Source: an uncultured Bacilli bacterium (GTDB lineage Bacteria; Bacillota_I; Bacilli_A; RF39; UBA660). From it: DNA of 16,458 bases. The stretch's first letter is position 1. Each line of letters starts with the position of its first letter. The position numbers were made by a program, and so were the translations under genes. Location: positions 1 to 16,458 of the forward strand of contig CAKOLP010000004.1 of assembly GCA_934096025.1 (NCBI GenBank). The letters run 5' to 3'. A model generated the notes under the pieces. The model worked only from the letters and a program-made list of their open reading frames with translations, was not told where the DNA came from and searched no databases. Positions 15,552 through 16,458 of the stretch are shown here, piece by piece.

Positions 15552-15654
15552 AAAAAAGCTAGTGATTCCGACTATGACAGGAACTTAAAAAAGCGGTGAT
15601 TCCGACTATGACAGGAACTTAAAAAAGCGGTGATTCCGACCATAACAGGAACTT
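15552..15654 (+). repeat. Three tandem 34-35-nt antitoxin repeats
   Basis: Units lie at 15552-15586, 15587-15620 and 15621-15654, each from AAAAAAGC to GGAACTT. Unit 1 has one extra base (GCTAGTG instead of GCGGTG). Unit 3 differs from unit 2 at two places (GACC for GACT, ATAAC for ATGAC). A further A-run and GGAACT run into the terminator, like the start of a fourth partial unit. Confidence 0.95.
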
Positions 15655-15690
15655 AAAAAAGGAACTAGAGAGCTTACTCTAGTTTTATTA
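15655..15690 (+). terminator. Terminator between antitoxin array and toxin remnant
   Basis: AACTAGAG (15663-15670) pairs with CTCTAGTT (15677-15684) over a 6-nt loop, followed by TTATTA. In type III loci a leaky terminator at this place sets the ratio of antitoxin RNA to toxin mRNA. Confidence 0.88.
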
Positions 15691-15726
15691 ATAATAAATA
15701 ATAAAATTTGATTATTAGGGGGAAAA

Positions 15727-15998
15727 ATGAAAAAATTAATTTTAATAATATGTTGCCTGTAACTGATAAAAATATTATTAAAATTAATTTAGATAATCCT
15801 TGTGATAAAGAAAAAAAATATGTAAAATTATTAAAGGAACAAATTTATTGGTTAAATCGTAATGTTAACAAAATTTATAAAATGTCTCGAAGTATATATT
15901 CTAGATATAAAAATAATAAATTAGAAAATTCTATATTTGAAAGATGTTGTGATTTTATGTTACTTGAACAGATGTGTAAAAAATATAATGAAATATAA
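15727..15998 (+). pseudogene. ToxN/AbiQ-family type III toxin, internally deleted and frameshifted
   Basis: The frame ending at 15998 encodes the C-terminal half of a ToxN/AbiQ endoribonuclease: INFNNMLPV (normally mid-protein), a helical segment with YVKLLKEQI and LNRN, and the family C-terminus ERCCDFMLLEQMC followed by KKYN. Full-length relatives have about 150-175 residues with roughly 80 before the NNMIPV block; that half, with the Thr/Ser-Ser-x-Lys active-site region, is absent. A good ribosome site AGGGGG (15717-15722) and ATG at 15727 remain, but that ATG reads MKKLILIICCL and stops, one frame away from the family sequence. The family frame has only a TTG at 15708 without ribosome site, or ATG 15750. 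The simplest reading is an internal deletion from near codon 3-5 to mid-gene. An active RNase is not expected. Confidence 0.85.
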
Positions 15999-16199
15999 AA
16001 TTATTAACAAAAAAACTTATTGTAAAAATTTTGATATCTTTTGTCGAATTTAATGAATAAAGTCAGATTATTTTATATAATAAATATGGTGATATAAGTG
16101 AGAATAGAACAAATTTTGAATTTAATGATAGAAAAAATAGATTGGGCAAAAATAGATAGTATTTTACTGGAAGTGGAAGATATTAGCAAGTGAAGCGTG
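15999..16199 (+). other. Intergenic stretch with one possible 31-residue ORF
   Basis: About 250 bases separate the toxin remnant from gpsB. The only candidate gene is GTG 16098 to TGA 16193, with GGTGAT 4-5 nt upstream and a TATAAT at 16076-16081 that lacks a clear -35. It would encode a 31-residue amphipathic peptide starting MRIEQILNLM and ending EDISK. I recognise no family. The ribosome site and alternating hydrophobic/charged pattern make it worth noting, but chance is quite possible. No tRNA or riboswitch fold is evident here. Confidence 0.3.
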
Positions 16200-16228
16200 T
16201 TGACTGTATTAAAAAAAAATAGTATAAT
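16200..16228 (+). promoter_or_regulatory. Sigma-A promoter of gpsB
   Basis: TTGACT (16200-16205), a 17-nt spacer and TATAAT (16223-16228): an almost perfect vegetative promoter, with the transcript expected to start near 16235, close before the AGAGGTGA ribosome site. Confidence 0.88.
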
Positions 16229-16251
16229 TTATTCATCAAGAGGTGAGTATA

Positions 16252-16458
16252 TTGTATAACGATCGATTATATCTTTCTCCACAAGAAATATTGGAAAAAG
16301 AATTTAAAATTGATGCCAGGGGATATCGGCCTCAAGAAGTTGATAAGTTTTTGGATATTGTTATTCGTGATTATACTGAATATGGTAATATAATCCGGAA
16401 GTTAGAAAAAGATGTCAAAGATTTGACTGATGATAATATAAAACTAAAACAAGAAATA
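16252..16458 (+). CDS. gpsB: Cell division/elongation regulator GpsB, N-terminal part (3' end outside window)
   Basis: The first 69 residues are visible and continue past the window. LSPQEILEKEFK, then RGYRPQEVDKFLD and a coiled-coil start (IRKLEKDVKDL) are the DivIVA-like N-terminal domain of GpsB. In B. subtilis GpsB binds the cytoplasmic tails of penicillin-binding proteins, including PBP1, and shuttles them between elongation and division sites. The gene diverges from recU-ponA here, as in many Bacillota, so the partner PBP is a neighbour. The start is taken as TTG 16252 because AGGTGA lies 6 nt before it; an in-frame GTG at 16243 overlaps that site. The Asp/Arg-rich N-terminus (MYNDRLYLS) fits the family. 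Confidence 0.93.
   Translation, partial: MYNDRLYLSPQEILEKEFKIDARGYRPQEVDKFLDIVIRDYTEYGNIIRKLEKDVKDLTDDNIKLKQEI

Larger units (their letters stand above)
15499..15690 (+). ncRNA. Type III (ToxI/AntiQ-like) antitoxin RNA: three pseudoknot repeats plus terminator
   Basis: The predicted transcript has a leader of about 50 nt, three tandem repeat units and an intrinsic terminator, and it lies directly before the remnant of a ToxN-family RNase. That is the standard order of a type III toxin-antitoxin locus, in which the toxin cuts the precursor into single units that each wrap and inhibit it. Unit length (34-35 nt), A-rich unit ends and the GGTGATT core resemble ToxI as I recall it. Each unit can form an H-type pseudoknot: stem 1 (A/G)GU with AC(U/C), stem 2 UUCC with GGAA. 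The leader also holds CTACAT/ATGTAG (15522-15527 with 15544-15549). The class call rests on context, repeat geometry and fold; the exact family is uncertain. Confidence 0.82.

Noticed and set aside
15552..15654. CRISPR array
   Set aside because: The units are directly tandem with no variable spacers, there are only three, and no cas gene is near. The terminator and ToxN remnant explain them better.
15708..15998. A complete 96-residue protein starting at TTG 15708
   Set aside because: No ribosome site precedes the TTG, the first codons do not fit any start, and the sequence enters the ToxN family in mid-protein. The good ribosome site belongs to a different frame.

Overview
The window is strongly AT-rich and densely coded. 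It looks like a low-GC Gram-positive chromosome, probably an uncultured gut Bacillota or Mycoplasmatota-type bacterium that still makes peptidoglycan. Three things support this: the recU/class A PBP pair divergent from gpsB (a classic Bacillota arrangement), consensus sigma-A promoters with frequent extended -10 elements, and strong AGGAGG-type ribosome sites. TGA is used as a stop (for example in recU and the ABC permease) and Trp is read from TGG, so this is genetic code 11 and not the Mycoplasma code. The organism assignment is inference.

Layout. 1-510: 3' end of an AAA+/DUF4143 ATPase, then a terminator and a hairpin-bearing spacer. 739-2001 (minus): a second, complete DUF4143 ATPase with its own promoter. 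2002-2314: a gene-free stretch with a duplicated 16-bp repeat resembling an IS21-type end, a consensus promoter and a possible 39-codon leader ORF. 2315-5690: an envelope operon (ABC ATPase, ABC-2 permease, PdaC-like polysaccharide deacetylase), convergent with a small three-helix membrane protein (5683-6051). 6149-10926: a tight five-gene operon (ZIP metal transporter, NAD-dependent epimerase-like protein, patatin lipase, YebC-family protein, CPBP/CAAX membrane protease), closed by a terminator. 11024-12229: a solitary HipA-like kinase that shares a bidirectional terminator with the convergent recU-PBP1A operon (12270-15354, minus). 15364-16251: the recU/gpsB divergent intergenic region. 16252-end: start of gpsB on its own consensus promoter.

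The most interesting find lies between recU and gpsB. Three tandem 34-35-nt repeats sit behind a good promoter and are followed at once by an intrinsic terminator and then by the C-terminal half of a ToxN/AbiQ-family endoribonuclease. This is the architecture of a type III (RNA-antitoxin) toxin-antitoxin locus. Each repeat can fold into an H-type pseudoknot, and the three copies differ by substitutions that keep stem 1 paired (A-U, G.U, G-C), so the RNA fold appears to have been maintained. The toxin has lost its N-terminal catalytic half and the surviving part is out of frame with the retained start codon. The locus is therefore an intact RNA antitoxin array beside a dead toxin, a possible orphan antitoxin.

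Several genes act on the envelope: PBP1A polymerises and cross-links peptidoglycan, GpsB is its known partner in relatives, the PdaC-like enzyme would modify glycan strands, and the ABC pair may export or resist an envelope-active compound.
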